A stretch of DNA of 64,000 nt, from assembly GCF_000471905.2 (NCBI RefSeq), contig NW_006499207.1, forward strand, positions 3,197,865-3,261,864, written 5' to 3'. Each line of letters starts with the position of its first letter. Position 1 is the first letter of the stretch. Below are positions 33,051 to 45,195 of this stretch, in pieces. Under the pieces are notes generated by a model. The model was given only the letters and a program-made list of their open reading frames with translations. It was not told the DNA's origin and made no database searches. Both the position numbers and the translations under genes were made by a program. The DNA comes from Amborella trichopoda (Eukaryota; Streptophyta; Magnoliopsida; Amborellales; Amborellaceae).

Positions 33051-34530
33051 GACCTTAAACTCGCCCCCACATACGCGCACATGCTTTTTACTCGTACTTT
33101 TCATGCACTCCTTCCCTAACCAACCTGTTAATGTGTGTGTGCCACCTCCCAAGTGAGTTCATTCACTTCATCACCATTCCTCATTCCCCAGTGAGTCTCA
33201 CTTGTGCTCACAAAATGGCGAACCATTTCGCCATCCATACTCGTTGTAAGTTAGTGGGTCACCTTCATCCACTCACATTTCATCCATCATAGGTAGCCTA
33301 ATGCCATTTCCCCAAGTGAGTCAAACCACCACCATACTCACTCCATGGCCCCCACAGACTACCATTCATCACCATCACGGTCCTATGACCTTAAACCACA
33401 GTGCATGTCCAAGCCGCATGATGTTAAACTGTTTCACACAGGTCCCAAAGCCATGACCTTAAACACCCTTCACAAACAAAAAAAGAAATAAAAAATAAAA
33501 AATTACGGGCATGGTATAGACCCAAACAAGGGAACACTATGAGTAAAAATGACGGACGGGCATTGTCACGAAACCAAGAGTAAAAGAGTTATGTGAATAA
33601 AAATCAAGCCTGATGAAAACCCAAAAGGGCATCATGAGTAAAATGGATGAAAATGGTGGACATAGCCGAAAGGTTATGGGTAAAAGAGCCTTGAAATAAA
33701 AAGAAGTTGGTGAATACCATCTCTATGGCGCCGCTTCCCAAGTTCAAGTGAAAACTTGCGCAGGACGCTTGACCAATTAACAGGTTGATGTCACACTTGT
33801 CTTAACAAGAGACTTCAGCCCTCACTCAAAAGAAGAAAATCTCTGGTATCACAATACCAGGACTCCAAAAATATGAGCTTCAAGGAAAATATTCCAACAG
33901 CCTGAGTCCAGTGCAAAAGGACTCGATAGACAAAAGACTCGTCAAGACGGCAAGACAAGTCTCATGAGGGAGAACATTATTCCCACGAGGTCACAAACAT
34001 ACTCTAGGAAATAAATATTTCAAAGGCAAGAAATTGACAAAGTGAGGGGAGAACCTGCTAGAGACGTCAGCTCATCTAGCCGGCATGACCAGACCTTCGG
34101 AATCGACTAATAAAACCTGCCCCCTAATGGACTCGGAAGATGAGACCCATAGTGGTACTTTGAACATCAAAAGCAAACCTTGTGTAGTAGTAAACAACAT
34201 CTACCAAAGAAAACCAATGAACCCAGACTAAATGGGAACGATACCCTTCTACATGGCACTCAATTGCAAGATGGGCCTAATTCTGACTGACAAGGGTAAG
34301 GACTTCAAGAATATCCCTCAAAAATATCTCTTCTCCCCCTAAAGTCTCCACGGACGGACTCGTGAACAATGCATCCCTACATCTGAGCAACCGAGTGACA
34401 CCATTATAAGAATCTCTTTGGCGTTCACATGGTCCTCTGGCTAGGAAGAAAAAAACTAAAAGCCGAAGGAAATTTTTCAAATGATTGTCCTTCTTTCTTC
34501 TCTTGAAGCACAACATTTGGCGGGGCAAGC
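33051..34530 (+). other. Tat 3' region between the array and the LTR
   Basis: Non-coding. It matches 49730-51274, 54540-56085 and, reversed, 1392-3060. It ends with the conserved GAAGCACAACATT segment immediately before the LTR. Confidence 0.65.
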
Positions 34531-35867
34531 TATTTGAACATATTTTTCAGCACCTTGGTCACTAGTAAGAAGCAGGTCAATAAAAGCCTATAAAATAGTG
34601 GAAATTCCTGACAGTCTCAGAATGGCCCCATAACTGGTCAGGATTGTCATCAAAACTTCAAAAGAGAACTTGCAAAGTTTCATCGCGACCAAACATGTCT
34701 AAGGCAATGAACACAAAGAAATAATTTCAACGAAATCGATCTCTAACACCTTGAAATGTACCCTATAACAAAATTCATACTTTTGGTACGTCAAACAGTG
34801 GTGGGATCACCGTGATTAGATCCGGCATGGTCGAAAATCCCTATGGATCAACTTTCGGCTTAATCGAGTACTGCACCAAAACACCATTAAAGGTGGTTAT
34901 TGTCACAGTCACGGGTAGTCACTTTTGGAGCATATAACTCACTCGTTCCAAGTCGGATCGCTGCTAAATTTGGTGAGCATGTTCGTCTCATCAAGACAAA
35001 CAATTCAATATGTGGTACATCTCATGTCGACACCCGAGCAGAGAGAAAAACTAAATGGAAGCAGTAGATCTACGAATAAAATTGCAGAAAATTTAGTAGA
35101 AGCACTCCTCGTTCGAATGGCTAGATCGGCACACAACCAATTGCATTACAGGTATGAGGTCCAAGGCTATCTCTAGTTCGGACCTCGCGTACGATGAACG
35201 GTTGGATTTCACACAAGAAGGTGTCAAAACTGCTGTAAATTTTGACCATCGAATTTCAAGATTCTGGTCAGATACGCAAGACGACAAATTCTTCATCAGG
35301 ACATGAAATATCACTACGTTTGTTGCAACAGGATCGTGGCGGCATACTCAGTTTGATTAAATTAAGAAATCATGAAGAAAAATCAAGGAATGAGCACACA
35401 ATCGATTCGAATTTTTCAAGTTTCATCCAAGATTCAAGTTTCGTGATCATGACTCAAAAGCATGATTCATGGCTCGAAGTTGGTATCAAAATGATGGCCA
35501 TGCTGAGCCCTACAAGAAAACAATAATCTTTTGATCAAAAGGGCATTAGAATGACCTCGGGTCAGCCACGAAAAGATCATGCAAGTTTTAGGGCAGCAGC
35601 AGGGACTGCATTGTAATTCCACACATTATTAGGCAGGGGCAAAACAGTCCTTTTACACCCATTTTTAGAATTTCTTTAAATTCAATTAAATTGTAATTAT
35701 CTTCAATTATAGGTAGTTTTCGGGCGTACACCCATGTTTTGGCCCAATTCTATATAAACAACCATGGCCTCATTGTACAAAGGACAGATTCATTCTTAAA
35801 GGATGGATTCATTCTTCCTAGATCAATCAACAGGATTCTGATTTTTACTTGAGTTTGTGGGTATGTC
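34531..35867 (+). repeat. Tat-family LTR 1 of the LTR chain
   Basis: It starts TATTTGAACATATTTTTCAGC. There is a TATA box at 35751-35758 (TATATAAA). The right end lies near GTATGTCT, just before a TTGGAGAGAGA stretch that is conserved after the other LTRs and may be the primer site. The exact right boundary is uncertain by several bases. Confidence 0.7.
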
Positions 35868-37669
35868 TTGGAGAGAGAGAGAGGAGGAAGAAGAAAAAGG
35901 CTAGTACTCTTTACATAGGTAGCTTTCTCTCTCCTCCCCTCTTTCTCTCCTCCCCTTTATCTCTCTCTACTCCTCACTTCTCATATCTATATATTTCTCT
36001 CTCTTCTTCTCATATCTAGATCTTTCTCTCTCTTCTTCTCATATCTAGATCTTTCTCTCTCTTCTTCTCGTCTCTACCTATCTCTCCTCTCTTCTTCTCA
36101 TCTTTATCTCTTTCTCTCTCCTTATCTTCTCATCTTTATCTCTTTCTCTCTCTTCTTATCATCTTTATCTATCTCTCCTCTCTTCTCATCTCTATCACTT
36201 TCTCTTTCCTCTTCTTATCTCTATCTCCTTCACTCTCTTCTTCTCATCTCTATCTCTCTCTCCTCTTCTCTTCTCATCTCAATCCTTTTCTCTCTTTTCT
36301 TCTCATCTCTCTCTCCCTCCGTCATCTTTTGTCACAACCGACAAGGCCTAACGCTGGTTGATTTTCTCTTTCTTTTGTCACAATCAGTGATGCCTAGCAC
36401 TGATTGGTTTTCTCTCTCTTCTGTCACAACTAACGAGGCCTAATGCAGATTGGTTTTCTCTTGCTTTGGTTACAATCAGCGAGGCCTAGTACCGGTTGGT
36501 TTTCTCTTTCTTTTGTCACAACCAGCGAGGCCTAGCATCGGTTGATTTTCTCTTTCTTCTATCACAACCAACAAGGCCTAGCGTTGGTTGGTTTTTTAGA
36601 ACCAATTGATTTTCTCTCTCTTCTTCTGTCAGTCAACGAAGCTTAGGGTCGACTGGTTTTCTTTCTCCTCTTCTGTCTGTTGGTGAAGCTTAACACCAAT
36701 AGGTTCTCTCTCTCCTCTTCTGTCAGTCGGTGAAGCCTAGCATCGACTAGTTTTCTCTCTCCTCTTTTGTCAGTCAGTGAAGCTTAACAACGATTCGATT
36801 TCTCTCTCTTCCTTTTAACATAGTCAGCAATGCTTAATCTCGACTGTGCCTTCCTTCCCTCTCTCTCCTTTATCCTCTCATCTTTCATACTCTTCTCTTC
36901 CTTTCTTCTCCTTCCTTTCTTTCCCTTGTTCTTTGCGTATTCTTTTCTCATAGCCTTAATTCTGTCACTCCTTCTTTTGACTAAGAGGGATTAAGGATAG
37001 CCTCTCATTGTAGTCCTATCGTCTAGTCGTAATGTTGTTGTGTTAGGATTTCTTGGCCCTCTTTATTGCCACGACAGACTGACCATCGTGCCTAACTAGT
37101 CGGTAATGTTAATGACATTTAGTAGTAATCCTGTGAACCGGTTTTAGTTACCGTGCCCGTTTTGCTACCATGTCAGGCTAATTATTCACCAGCCAAGTCA
37201 CCGTTCTGATCCTCTTGCTTAATTGAATTCTTCTCTCCCCCGTCTTTCTTCTCTTCTTCTTTTGAATACGCATGCTTGTGTATGTTCATCAAAGAGGAAA
37301 ACGGTGAGGTTTGACCCACCTGTCTTATAACCTTTACCATATATGTGTGTGATTACAGAAAATAAGAAAAACACAAGCCAAAGGAAGTGATTCCCAACCA
37401 GTTTTCTATTTGCGAGGCTTTCTTCGTGATTTAAGAGGGCGCCTGTGTGTCAGCTCGAGTAAGTCCCAAAACCACCTTTAAATTCCTCTCTGACCGGTTG
37501 GTAATACTTGCACCGGTTCTTGAACGAGGTTCCAGAGAGAGCGATCTCAAAAATATCTCAGGTCTTTCCTTGAAACTCGAGACGCGTGCCACCTAATCCC
37601 TAGAGGATCCAGAGGGCTAGATCGAGGGACCTAACCAGTCATCCCTAGTGGACTTGCACCCAGGCCATT
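35868..37669 (+). other. Leader region after LTR 1, with pyrimidine tract and tandem modules
   Basis: 35930-36330 is CTCTCT/CTTCTCATCT-rich. 36330-36840 holds about ten ~50-bp modules (CCAGCGAGGCCTAGCATCGG followed by a TTGATTTTCTCT-type end). 36900-37610 is non-repetitive leader matching 53650-54362. At about 37630 it joins directly to 3'-region sequence without any coding part, then is interrupted by element Y at 37670. Confidence 0.65.
36330..36840 (+). repeat. ~50-bp modules (AGCGAGGCCTAGC...GGTTGGTTTTCTC) in the leader
   Basis: About ten diverged units are separated by CTCTTCTGTCA-type text. The homologous block is at 53155-53590. A related but more diverged set is at 58030-58480 (GGCGCAAGCCTATCGCC units). 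Confidence 0.75.
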
Positions 37670-37689
37670 TGTAACAACCCAAGCTTTTC

Positions 37690-38235
37690 CTGGTTGGAGG
37701 TGTGTGAGAAGCCAACACCAACTGAAGTTGTGTGAGAGGCCAGAGTCGGTTGGACTTGTGTGAGAGGCCAGCGCCGGTTGGATTTGTGCGAGAGGCAGCG
37801 CCGGTTGAAGTTTTGTGAGAGGCCAGCACCGGTTCGAGTTGTGTGAGAGGCATGCGCTGGTTGGAGTTGTGTGAGAGGTCAGATCCTGTAGGAGTTGTGA
37901 GAGAGGCTAGCATCGGTTGGAGTTGTGGGAGAGGTCAGTGTTGGCTGAAGGTTTGCGAGAGGCCAGCGCCGACTGGAATTGTTCGAGAGGCCAGTGCCGG
38001 TTTGGGTTTTGTGAGAGACTAGCATCGGTTGGAGTTATGCGAGAGGCCAGCGCAGATTGGAGTTCTGAGAGAGGCTAACGCCTGTTGGAGTTGTGTGAGG
38101 AGCCAGTACCGTTTAGAGTTGTGTGAGAGGCCAGTGCCAATTGGACTTGTGCGAGAGACCAGTGTCAGTTGTAGTTGTGTGAGAGGCCAGTGTCGATTGG
38201 AGTTTTGTGAGAGGCCAGCACCGGCTGTGCAACGC
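37690..38235 (+). repeat. 28-29 bp tandem array in the 5' LTR of Y
   Basis: About 19 units of GGAGTTGTGTGAGAGGCCAG followed by GCGCCGGTT. The same array with more units lies at 44552-45195. Confidence 0.9.
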
Positions 38236-40069
38236 CGCCCATGCATGAGTGGTTGAGTGTATGGTACTTTAGGGGGACTCTCTCTCTCTCATAATCATTT
38301 GGTTTCTCATGCTTGTTGTACCGTCATCATTATGTTTGCGTGATTGTTCTCTCTCTCTCTCCTCATGCATGTCTTTTAGCTTTGCATGAATGACACTTGT
38401 CACTTGCTGCCCTTTTCCCTTTTTTTTAAATAAAGCCTTTAGCAGCCCTTCTCAAGAGCTTTTGACCCCCTCTCTCCCACATTTTTCTCTCTCTTTCTCT
38501 CTCTCTCTAAAACACTCAAGAGTCTCATATTGGGGAGTTTAGAGAACTGGTTGTGCGCAGGAATTTTGGAGCAAGTTTAGAGCTCAAGGTAAATAGATCA
38601 TGTTATTGTATGTTTTAGTATGAAGCATGAATTTAAGAATGTATGAAGAATGGTTTACGCATGAGTAAACTTGAAATTAAGCATTAGATTGTATAGAAAT
38701 TTTCCTGGAAGAATAGGATTTGTATGTATGTATTTGTGCTCTGTTTTTCTAGAAATTTAAGCTCCTTTCTATAGTATAATGTGCACTGTTGTGAAGCCTG
38801 TTGAGCCTGAAAATTTGTCGGTTGATGCTCTTGTGAGTCTAGTTTGAGCTAGAATTGGTTTCATGTGATTATCTTGTGTAGTTTAGAGGTTATGCTTTGT
38901 TCCTCAAGGTATGTTATGGCTGGACAGTGGAATTTCAAGGAGTATTAAGGTTTTTGTGTCTCTCTAATGACGTATCAAATGATCTCAGAATTGCTTTAAA
39001 TCACCTTCACTGGAAATATTTGTGAGTCTAGTTTTATTTTTATGATTATGTCTAATAATATTTTAGATAGATTGGAAGATATGATGTGAAATGTGCATGA
39101 ATGTCACTGTTATCATACTGTGAAAATTTCCAGGAACATTGCTTCCGTTGTATTGAGACTTTGCTTGACCTATGGGAGTCCAAATGACATGAAATCATAT
39201 CCATTTGAAAAATGAATGGTCCTATTGTAATTTTTATGTTTTGAACTTGCCCTGACTCTTTATTTATGTAAAGTTACACTTTGAATCATGCCAGTAGGTC
39301 ACTGTGGATAGTTTTAGCAAAAGCATAGATTAATGCTTCTGATGTCACTGTGTTTGACAGACAAAAAAAGTATCCATTTTAGTTCCAACCACCGTCATTG
39401 GAGATATTTATGACTATTTTAATGTTCATGTTTTCATCTTGTCTTGATTCTTCATGTATAAAAAGTTATATCTTGAAATATGCCAGTAGATCACCGTACA
39501 CAATTTTGGTAAAAACACAAAGCTGATGTCTCTAATGTCAAGAGTTTTGAACTACCAAATGAGGTTCAACTTATTCCAAAGCACTGCCGTTAAAAATATT
39601 TTTGATTAAGCTTGAGATCACAGGTTTAGAAATTTTCGAAATTCTTCCTAATTTGAGAGTTATATGATTAATTGTAACTAAGAATTTATGACTTTGTCAC
39701 CATGGATTATGGGTAGACAAAGGGGGTCCATTTTCTTCCAAGCAACTGCCATTTGAATGATTCATGAGTAAGATTTAATTCACATGTTGAGCACTTTTTG
39801 GAATTTCTTCTTGATAGTGAGTTATGAAGTAAATTTTAAAGACATGTCACTGCCTTCACTACACAGCATATTTCAGATAAAATATCTTCATTCTTTTGAA
39901 CTTTTGAAGGGCCAAGCAAGGTCCCATTGTTTTCAAACTACCTGGATTTGAAAGATGGGAGAAAAATTGGTTTTGGAACTATCTTCAAATTCCAAGTGAA
40001 CTCAAAAGCCATAACCTTGTTGTCACTTGGATGTCACTGCCCCAATTTTTAGAAAGCGTGTCATCGATA

Positions 40070-40200
40070 ATCTGATTTTATTATAAGAACTTTGATTCTG
40101 TTATAAGAACTCTAATTCTGTTATTAGAACTCTGATTCTGTTATATGAACTCTGATTCTGTTATAAGTACTTTGATTCTGTTATAAGAACTCTGATTCTG
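40070..40200 (+). repeat. ~20-bp array (TCTGATTCTGTTATAAGAAC) in the 5' LTR of Y
   Basis: About six to seven units. Homologous arrays are at 47085-47205 and, longer, at 60095-60420 in the LTR of Z. Confidence 0.9.
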
Positions 40201-41459
40201 ACCGCTACACAATGGATTCTCCATTGGTAATGAGCCACCTGATTCTGTACATGTGAGCATGGACTTTCCACACAATGATATATTTGTGATATTTCTACTA
40301 TCTTGACAAGATATTGATATCGTTGTTATGTGATTTGATGGCGCGCTTTAACGTGTTGCACGACCATACTGTGTTAAGTGATTGAATGGTGTGCTTTGAG
40401 TATATTGCACGACCATACTGTGTTCTGTTATATGAACTCTGATACTGTAATTCTAGCCACTACACAGTGGGTCGTCCATTGGTAGTGGATATTCTAATTT
40501 TGTTATATGAGTGGGCGCCGCTTTAAGAGTATCGCAAGGCCTGCCGATGTGTTTGATGCCAGTAAAGTACATGCCTTGGAGTGTAATGCACTACATGGCA
40601 TGTGAGTGCTAAGGGATGAAAATATGCTTTATTCTAAAATAAGTGTATGCTCCTTTGTGATAAGTACGTATACTGTAGAACATTGTTCAGTTATAAATGA
40701 ATGACTAAGATTGAGGAATGCATATGATGATACTCATGTGGCAAGGTCTTTCTGAAATGCTAATTCATGTCATATCCATTATTTGTACTGGGAATATGAA
40801 TGATAATTACAACATTGAACAAATGTGAATTCTTATAGCTTATATTGTGCCTGCTGTACCTGAAAAGCATCATCCTATAATTGTGAGATAATTGTGATGC
40901 ATGACTCATGTTTCATGAGCATGGCTTAGAATCTTGATCTGTGCTGTGTGATAATAATCATAGACAGGGAAGCATAATGATGTGATCTACTTACTGAGCT
41001 TTTTAGCTCATATCTTTACTTCCACCCTTGTACATTGACTGCTGCAGGTCGAGAGCGACGGGAGGTGATCGTGCTTGGTGGACGGCAAGCCCGAGCTCGA
41101 TGAGTGGATCCTTGTTCTTGTGTAGGTGTTTGTTGGTCATCGGTCTTGCAGTTGTTGCTATTGAAATTATGTATTTTGATGATGGGCCAGCAGTGCCTTG
41201 GACAATTGTAATATTCTGGATATTGTAGTTATGACCTTGGAGAATGCTTATGGAAGTGATTGATTTTTAATTTATCCAGCTTTTGTTATGTTTCATGTGG
41301 GAGTTTTAGTTTTTCTTTCGTGGTTTGTTTCTGATTCCATCTATCATATGCGTTGAGCCACTCCCACCTGAGTGACATTCGTGCCCTCTGTGATCGCGAT
41401 CCTGCCCTGTCGCCCTCTGGTATGACGGTAGGGGTCAAGGGATGGGGTCGTGAAAGTTA

Positions 41460-41471
41460 TGATATCAGAGC
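41460..41471 (+). other. Primer-binding site of element Y (initiator Met tRNA type)
   Basis: TGATATCAGAGC lies four bases after the 5' LTR end. Element Z has TGGTATCAGAGC at the same place, the usual plant initiator-methionine tRNA primer site. Confidence 0.75.
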
Positions 41472-41567
41472 AGCCAGGATAAGATTCTTGGCCTAGTGAG
41501 TCTTAGAAGTATCTCTAGAATTGTTTTGGCTAGTTTGGTGACTGGAGTGCTCCTGTTGTAGGTCAGG

Positions 41568-42475
41568 ATGCCAAGGAATCGTATTGATGACTCGAGTCCG
41601 AGTAATGAAAATACTGAGGCCCTTGGTGAGTTTTTCAAGACTTTAGCTTCCATGACCAAGATGATGAAGGAGACTATGTCGACCGCGACTACCTCAGGCC
41701 AGGGACTGTATGATAGTAGTTTTATTGAGAAGTTTAAGAAGTTAAGGCCACCCACTTTTGCGAGCCATGGTGGAGTCTTTAGATTCTTGCAATGCACCGA
41801 CGAGCAGAAGTTGAGGCTGAGTACCTTCATGCTAGAAGGAGATGTCGAACATTGGTGACATTCAGCCCAGCAGGTCTAGGAAGAAGTGGAGGCTATACCT
41901 ACTTGGGAAAATTTTCTGGGAGCCTTCAATGAGTAGTACTTCCTTGACTCTATGAAGGAGAGGAAAGAAGTAGAGTTTATAGAATTGTCGCAAGGGAAAT
42001 TGATTGTGGAGAAATATGTGGCTAAGTTTTTGGAACTGCCTCGATATGCGCCGCATGTTACAAATACAGAGGCTCGTAAAGCAAGCAAGTTCGAGAGAGG
42101 CCTCAGGACAAACATAAGGAAGGGGGTAATATCGGTAAATTTATAGACCTTCTCCCCACTAGTGGATGTGGCCAGGAAGACAGAGAGAGAATGCGATGAG
42201 TACCTGCTAAGGAGGGTGAAGCGGAAGGTAAGGGCCTCGCCTCCTAGAGGTTTTCAAGAGAAAGGAGGCCAGAGATATGGTAAGGTCCAGAAAACATTTC
42301 AGAATGATATTAAGCAAAGACAACCAGTGTTGTGTGGTTCTTGTGGGAAGCTCAGTCACTCAGCTCCCGAGTGCTAGCTGAAGATGAAGGGATGTTTTAA
42401 ATGTGGCAAGCTGGGCCACTTGATCAGAAATTGCCCTACGATGGGAGACGAGCCCCAGCCAAGGGATCAAGGCTG
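41568..42475 (+). pseudogene. Element Y gag (chromovirus type) with two CCHC zinc knuckles
   Basis: It starts with MPRNRIDDSSPSNENTEALG, very like element Z's start at 61587. The gag core includes LSTFMLEGDVEHW (to 41858) and ERKEVEFIELSQGKLIVEKY (from 41955). Two knuckles follow: CGSCGKLSHSAPEC (about 42336-42377) and CFKCGKLGHLIRNC (about 42392-42433). Gag packages element RNA. It lies in several pieces and is the only protein region that I can find in Y. Confidence 0.8.
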
Positions 42476-42639
42476 AGTGTTTGAACTTGTGGATAAAGAG
42501 GCGAAGGGTTCTACCCCACAGAACCAAGGTAAGCCCTTTTATTGTTGTATAAGATGTTAGAATTTTTTTTGTGTCTAATTACTTTTCTGCTCTATTTTGG
42601 CGTCACTTTGATGTGTCACATAAGTGTTGAATGAGATTT

Positions 42640-44265
42640 CTTGGCCTGCTTTAAGCATATTGTATGGCCAATAATATGATTGTCAGCATGCTTTAGGAGT
42701 ATTGTATTGCTCGACTTTTGAATGGCCTGCCTTTGAGTGTATTGCATGGTCAGTGATGTATAATTGTTGCTTGAGAGTATTGCATTGTCCGATTCATGAT
42801 TGACATGCTTTGAGTTTATTGCATGACCAATGATGTATAATTATCGACATGCTTTTAGAGTATTGCATTGTTCAACTTATGATTGTCATGGTTTGAGTGT
42901 ATTGCATGGCCAATGATGTATAATTGTCGACATGCTTTGAGATGTATTGCATTATCCAACTTGTGAATGACATGCTTTGAGTGTATTACATGGCCAATGA
43001 TGTATAATTGTCGACATGCTTTGAGATGTATTGCATTGTCCGACATGTGATTGGCATGCTTTGAGTGTATTGCATAGCCAATGATGTATAATTGTCGACA
43101 TGTTTTGAGATGTATTGCATTGTCCGACTTGTGATTGTCATGCTTTGAGTGTATTGCATGGCCAATGATGTATAATTGTCGACATGCTTTGAGATGTATT
43201 GCATTATCCGACTTGTGATTGGCATGCTTTGAGTGTATTGCATGGTCAATGATGTATAATTGTCGACATGCTTTGAGATGTATTGCATTGTCCGACTTGT
43301 GAATGGCATGCTTTGAGTGTATTGCATGGCCAATGATGTATAATTGTGTACATGCTTTAAGATGTATTGCATTGTCCGACTTGCGATTGACATGCTTTGA
43401 GTGTATCGCAAGGCCAATGATATATAATTGTCGGCATGCTTTGAGATGTATTGTATTGTCTGACTTGTAATTGGCATGATTTGAGTTTATTGCATGACCA
43501 ATGACGTATAATTGTCAACATTCTTTGAGATGTATTGCATTGTCTGACTTGCAATTGGCATGCTTTGAGTGTATCGCATGGTCAATGATGTATAATTGTC
43601 GACATGCTTTGAGATGTATTGCATTATTCGACTTGTGAATGGCATGCTTTGAGTGTGTGGAATGGCCAATGATGTATAATTGTCGACATGCTTTGAAATA
43701 TATTGCATTGTCCAACTTGTGATTGGCATGCTTTGAGTGTACTGCATGGCCAATGAGTATAATTGTCGACATGCTTTGAGATGTATTGCATTGTTCGACT
43801 TGCGATTGGCATGCTTTGAGTGTATTGCATGGCCAATGATGTTCAATTGTCGTCATGCTTTGAGATGTATTACATTGTCCAACTTGTAATTGGCATGCTT
43901 TGAGTGTATTGCATGGCCAATGATGTATAATTGTCGATGTGCTTTGAGATGTATTATATTGTTCGACTTGTGATTGGCACGCTTTGAGTGTATTGCATGG
44001 CCAATGATGTATAGTTGTCTGCATGCTTTGAGATGTATTGCATTGTCTGACTTGTGATTGGCATGCTTTGAGTGTATTGCATGCCAATGATGTGTAACTG
44101 CTGGCATGCTTTGAGAGTATTACATTGCCTGACTTGTGACTGGCTCGCGTTGGCCATATTGCATGGCCGATGATGTGTGATAGTCAGCATGTTTGGAGTG
44201 TATTGCATTTTCTGACTTATGATATGAGATTTGATTGGCATACCTTGAGTGTAATGTATTGCCAG
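42640..44265 (+). repeat. Satellite of 84-bp units inside element Y
   Basis: About 19 units, each made of two related ~42-bp halves built on CATGCTTTGAGTGTATTGCA. The spacing measured between successive TGTCGACATG copies (43093, 43177, 43261) is exactly 84. Middle units are very similar; units near both edges are more diverged. Because 84 is a multiple of three, long repetitive frames run through the minus strand. They are by-products of the repeat. Confidence 0.9.
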
Positions 44266-44520
44266 ATTTGTGATTCATTGCTTAATGTGTTTAACCTGTA
44301 ATGAATTCTTGAGGAATCTCTTCGGTGTTTGGGTCTAAATGATGTATTGTGTGTTTGTGTGCTAGAGTATTGCTTATACAATTTTACTCTCTTGAATGCT
44401 TAGGTCTTTAGGCACCCTTCTGGGAGTGTCTTGGTTGTGTGGGCATTATTTGGAGAGAAGTGCAATGGTTGAATCCCCATTTATTTGATGATCAATATAC
44501 GATTTTGAGGACAAAATCAA

Positions 44521-44538
44521 TTTTTTTTGGGGGGATGA
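44521..44538 (+). other. Polypurine-type tract before the 3' LTR of Y
   Basis: A T run followed by GGGGGGATGA directly before TGTACTGACCC. GAGGACAAAATCAA lies just upstream, as is usual in plant chromoviruses. Confidence 0.75.
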
Positions 44539-44551
44539 TGTACTGACCCAA

Positions 44552-45195
44552 ACTTTTCCCAATTGGAGTTGTGTGTGATGCCAGTGCCACTTGGAGTTGT
44601 GTGAGAGGCCATTGCCGACTGGATTTGTGTGAGAGGTCAGCACCGATTGGAGTTATGTGAGAGGTCAGTGCCGGTTGGAGTTGTGCAAGATGCCAACACT
44701 GGTTGGAGTTGTGTGAGAGGCTAGTGCCGGTTGGAGTTGTTCGAGACGCCAGCACCGGTTGGAGTTGTGTGAGAGGCCAGCGTCAGTTGGAGTTGTGTGA
44801 GAGGCCAGTCCCGATTGAGTAGTACGAGAGGCCAGTGTTGGTTGGAGTTGTATGAGAGGCTAGCGTCTTTTGGAGTTGTACGAGAGGCCTACACCAGTTG
44901 GAGTTGTGCGAGAGGCCAGCGTGGGTTGCAGTTGTGTGAGAGGCCCACACCGGTTGGAGTTGTGTCAGAGGCTATCACCGGTTGGAGTTGTGCAAGAGGC
45001 CAGTGCAGGTTGGAGTTGTGTGAGAGACCAGCACCGGTTGGAGTTGTGCGAGAGGCCAGGAGTTGTGCGAGAGGCCAGCGCTGGTTGTAGTTGTGTGAGA
45101 GGCCAGTGCCAGTTGTAGTTGTGTGAGAGGCCAGTGCCAGTTGGAGTTGTGTGAGAGGCCAGTGTCGGTTGGAGTTGTGTGAGAGGCCAGCGCCA
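44552..45195 (+). repeat. 28-29 bp tandem array in the 3' LTR of Y
   Basis: About 22 units with GGAGTTGTGTGAGAGGCCAG and GCACCGGTT / GTGCCAGTT variants. Both strands are open for long stretches because of the repeat. Confidence 0.9.

Larger units (their letters stand above)
25501..34530 (+). mobile_element. Element C: Tat-lineage fossil with linker, antisense PMD-like gene and array-rich 3' region
   Basis: It begins abruptly in the post-protease linker (25501-26490), continues into an antisense gene region (26614-30224, minus) and a long 3' region (30240-34530), and ends at an LTR starting at 34531. As in element A, there is no RT, RNase H or integrase block after the G-patch-like end of the linker. 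It is broken at many points. A and C may belong to one non-autonomous subfamily. Confidence 0.6.
37670..41455 (+). repeat. 5' LTR of element Y
   Basis: A 3.8 kb LTR that contains a 28-bp array (37690-38235), a CT-rich promoter area with TTTAAATAAAG, a GTAAAT donor-like site (38589), degenerate ~150-200 bp repeats, a 20-bp array (40075-40200) and a TGCAG acceptor-like site (41047). It pairs along its length with 44539-48446. Confidence 0.85.

Noticed and set aside
42855-44241. Long minus-strand frames with a repeating 28-residue protein (TSLAMQYTQSMPITSRTMQYISK type)
   Set aside because: They are a by-product of the 84-bp satellite: 84 is a multiple of three, so several frames stay open together. 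No start context, no non-repeat part, and several frames are equally good.
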